Below are positions 62,630 to 64,000 of a DNA stretch of 64,000 nucleotides, one piece after another. The notes beneath the pieces were generated by a model, which saw only the letters and a program-made list of their open reading frames with translations, had not been told where the DNA came from and did no database searches. The position numbers were made by a program, and so were the translations under genes. Source of the stretch: Limosilactobacillus reuteri. Lineage in GTDB: Bacteria; Bacillota; Bacilli; Lactobacillales; Lactobacillaceae. Position 1 is the first letter of the stretch; each line of letters starts with the position of its first letter. Where the stretch lies: the NCBI RefSeq assembly GCF_013694365.1, contig NZ_CP059275.1, forward strand, positions 744,001-808,000, given 5' to 3'.

Positions 62630-63661
62630 GTGTTAAACCGCCGTGTTATTACTAGTGCATTAATTGTTTTAACAAGCCTTAGCGGGCAACCGGTTAAAGC
62701 GGACGTTATCCAACAAGCACAATTTGATGCAAATGAAGATGTAAAACGTGCAAAGCCGATTGACGAAGAGGCCTTAGTTAATCATGATGAAGAATATATT
62801 GATGCTTATTTAACAGAATATGAAAATGCTGCTCAAGCAAAGGCAAGTGAGCAAAATAATGCTTTGACAGGTACAGAGGAAGCGCCAGAGCATGAAACTA
62901 TTCAATCTTCAACTGAAAACTCTGCTGAACAAAGGCAGCTGCTAGAAGAAGATAAAAAAGATGAGCAGGTTTATCAACCTCAACAACCATCCGCAGTCCA
63001 AGCACAATTTATTAATCGAATAGCCCCAGCTGCTCAACAAATTGGTCGGGAGCATGATTTATATCCATCAATTATTATTGCGCAAGCGGCCTTAGAGAGT
63101 GATTGGGGATGCAGTACGTTGGGAAAGGCGCCTAATAATAATCTTTTTGGGGTTAAGGGGTATTTTGCCCGGCAAACAGTTGCTCAACCCACGACTGAAT
63201 ATGATAAGCAAGGCCATAAGTTTCAGGTTATTAGTAATTTTCGACAGTATGCAAGTGAATACGAAGCGTTAAGGGATTATGCGCAAACATTAGAAGACCC
63301 ACTTTATCAAGGAGTTCACCGTCAAAATACCAAAAATTATCGTGAAGCTACACGGGCACTTCGCGGACGATATGCAACAGATCCTGAGTATGATCGGAAG
63401 CTAAACCAGCTGATTGATACTTACCAACTTACTAAATATGATGATCAATTTAACACCAGCAATGAACGGGCTAATCCTGTTCCAATGACTGACAGGAAAG
63501 AGGAGAGTGAGGCGATGCCAATTGTTGCCAAACATCCCGTTCAAGCGAGAAAGAACGATGTTAATATCCCTCAATATGTTCCTTTGCTTGGTGGAGTAGG
63601 GACGGCAGGAATGATTGAAATGTTTCGTCGTTTGTTGAAGAAAAGGAAAGAGCATGATTAA
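62630..63661 (+). CDS. cell-wall glucosaminidase-domain protein
   Basis: A 343-residue exported protein. An N-terminal leader with VITSALIVLTSLSGQPVKAD is a likely signal peptide; an acidic, glutamine-rich low-complexity region follows to about residue 120. The FlgJ/LytG-like glucosaminidase domain has YPSIIIAQAALESDWGCSTL (Glu156 as likely catalytic residue), NNNLFGVKGYFA and FRQYASEYEALRDYAQTL. The end, PQYVPLLGGVGTAGMIEMFR followed by a basic tail, resembles a short anchor but has no LPxTG motif. The start is GTG. Confidence 0.87.
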   Translation: MLNRRVITSALIVLTSLSGQPVKADVIQQAQFDANEDVKRAKPIDEEALVNHDEEYIDAYLTEYENAAQAKASEQNNALTGTEEAPEHETIQSSTENSAEQRQLLEEDKKDEQVYQPQQPSAVQAQFINRIAPAAQQIGREHDLYPSIIIAQAALESDWGCSTLGKAPNNNLFGVKGYFARQTVAQPTTEYDKQGHKFQVISNFRQYASEYEALRDYAQTLEDPLYQGVHRQNTKNYREATRALRGRYATDPEYDRKLNQLIDTYQLTKYDDQFNTSNERANPVPMTDRKEESEAMPIVAKHPVQARKNDVNIPQYVPLLGGVGTAGMIEMFRRLLKKRKEHD

Positions 63662-64000
63662 ATGGTGATTATTACAGCAGGGATGATTGGTGTCGGTAAA
63701 ACAACTTTAACTGGGAAGATTGCCGAACACTTACATACAAAAGCATTTTTTGAACCAGTCGGAGAAAATCCAGTTTTACCACTGTATTATAAAAATCCAA
63801 AACAGTACGGCTTTTTACTCCAAATTTATTTTTTAAACAAGCGTTTCTCAATGATTAAACAAGCACTTACTGATGATAACAACGTGCTTGACCGTTCTAT
63901 TTACGAAGATGCCTTGTTTACGCGAGAAAATAACGCCGAGGGTAACATCACTGATACTGAATTAGAAGTATACTTAAAGCTTCTCGACAATATGATGAGT
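63662..64000 (+). CDS. deoxynucleoside kinase, N-terminal part
   Basis: Gene cut by the window end after 113 codons. VIITAGMIGVGKTTLTGKIA holds the P-loop GMIGVGKTT (Lys13), FFEPVGENPVLPLYYKNPKQ is the substrate-binding lid region of deoxynucleoside kinases, and NNVLDRSIYEDALFTREN the DRS active-site motif. This is the deoxyadenosine/deoxyguanosine kinase family common in lactobacilli, used for deoxynucleoside salvage. Confidence 0.92.
   Translation, partial: MVIITAGMIGVGKTTLTGKIAEHLHTKAFFEPVGENPVLPLYYKNPKQYGFLLQIYFLNKRFSMIKQALTDDNNVLDRSIYEDALFTRENNAEGNITDTELEVYLKLLDNMMS

Overview
The window reads as a low-GC lactic acid bacterium of the Limosilactobacillus reuteri group. The reasons are a complete anaerobic cobalamin pathway, a B12-dependent propanediol/glycerol dehydratase (the reuterin enzyme), a bacterial microcompartment, and an ATP:cob(I)alamin adenosyltransferase that looks very close to the L. 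reuteri enzyme as I remember it. The exact species is not settled by reading alone.

Layout. 1-17446: cobalamin block: precorrin-2 dehydrogenase tail, cbiP, cobalt transporter cbiO-cbiQ-cbiN-cbiM, cbiL, cbiK, fused cobA-hemD, cbiJ, cbiH, cbiG, cbiF, cbiT, cbiE, cbiD, cbiC, cbiB, cbiA, cobD and an adenosyltransferase. 17447-21154: accessory genes (FMN reductase fused to an acetyltransferase-like domain, flavodoxin, PduV/EutP GTPase, CadD-like transporter, histidine phosphatase, tyrosine phosphatase). 21155-34693: pdu microcompartment genes pduU, ack/pduW, pduQ, pduP, HbpS-like, pduO, pduN, pduM, pduL, pduJ, pduK, pduH, pduG, pduE, pduD, pduC, pduB, pduA. 34694-37330: pocR, eutJ-like gene, glycerol/propanediol facilitator. 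37331-64000: mixed chromosomal genes (AI-2E-type permease, regulators, CBS-domain protein, nrdI, zwf, gnd, perR, metK, leuS, pepV, nucleoside kinase and others). Biologically, the cbi genes make the cofactor, PocR and the facilitator control and feed the pathway, PduCDE dehydrates glycerol or propanediol inside the shell, and PduP/PduQ/PduL/PduW convert the aldehyde.

The most important observation is that this is not a native arrangement. About 75 coding sequences all lie on the + strand and each starts on the base after the previous stop codon, so there are no intergenic regions, promoters, riboswitches or terminators. In the cob and pdu blocks the genes stand in the reverse of their transcription order. 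Stretches that in a real operon would be shared by two overlapping genes occur twice, for example 13443-13465 and 11627-11649. The simplest reading is that each CDS was taken from a chromosome where this cluster lies on the minus strand, turned to sense orientation and joined in coordinate order. Native neighbours, start sites and regulation must be inferred with that in mind. In the cob and pdu blocks, 'downstream in the native operon' usually means the gene to the left here.

The only clear non-coding stretch (49421-49825) holds the left end of an IS200/IS605-type element with the first codons of its transposase, joined to the 5' part of a group II intron on the minus strand. No rRNA, tRNA or CRISPR array was seen.
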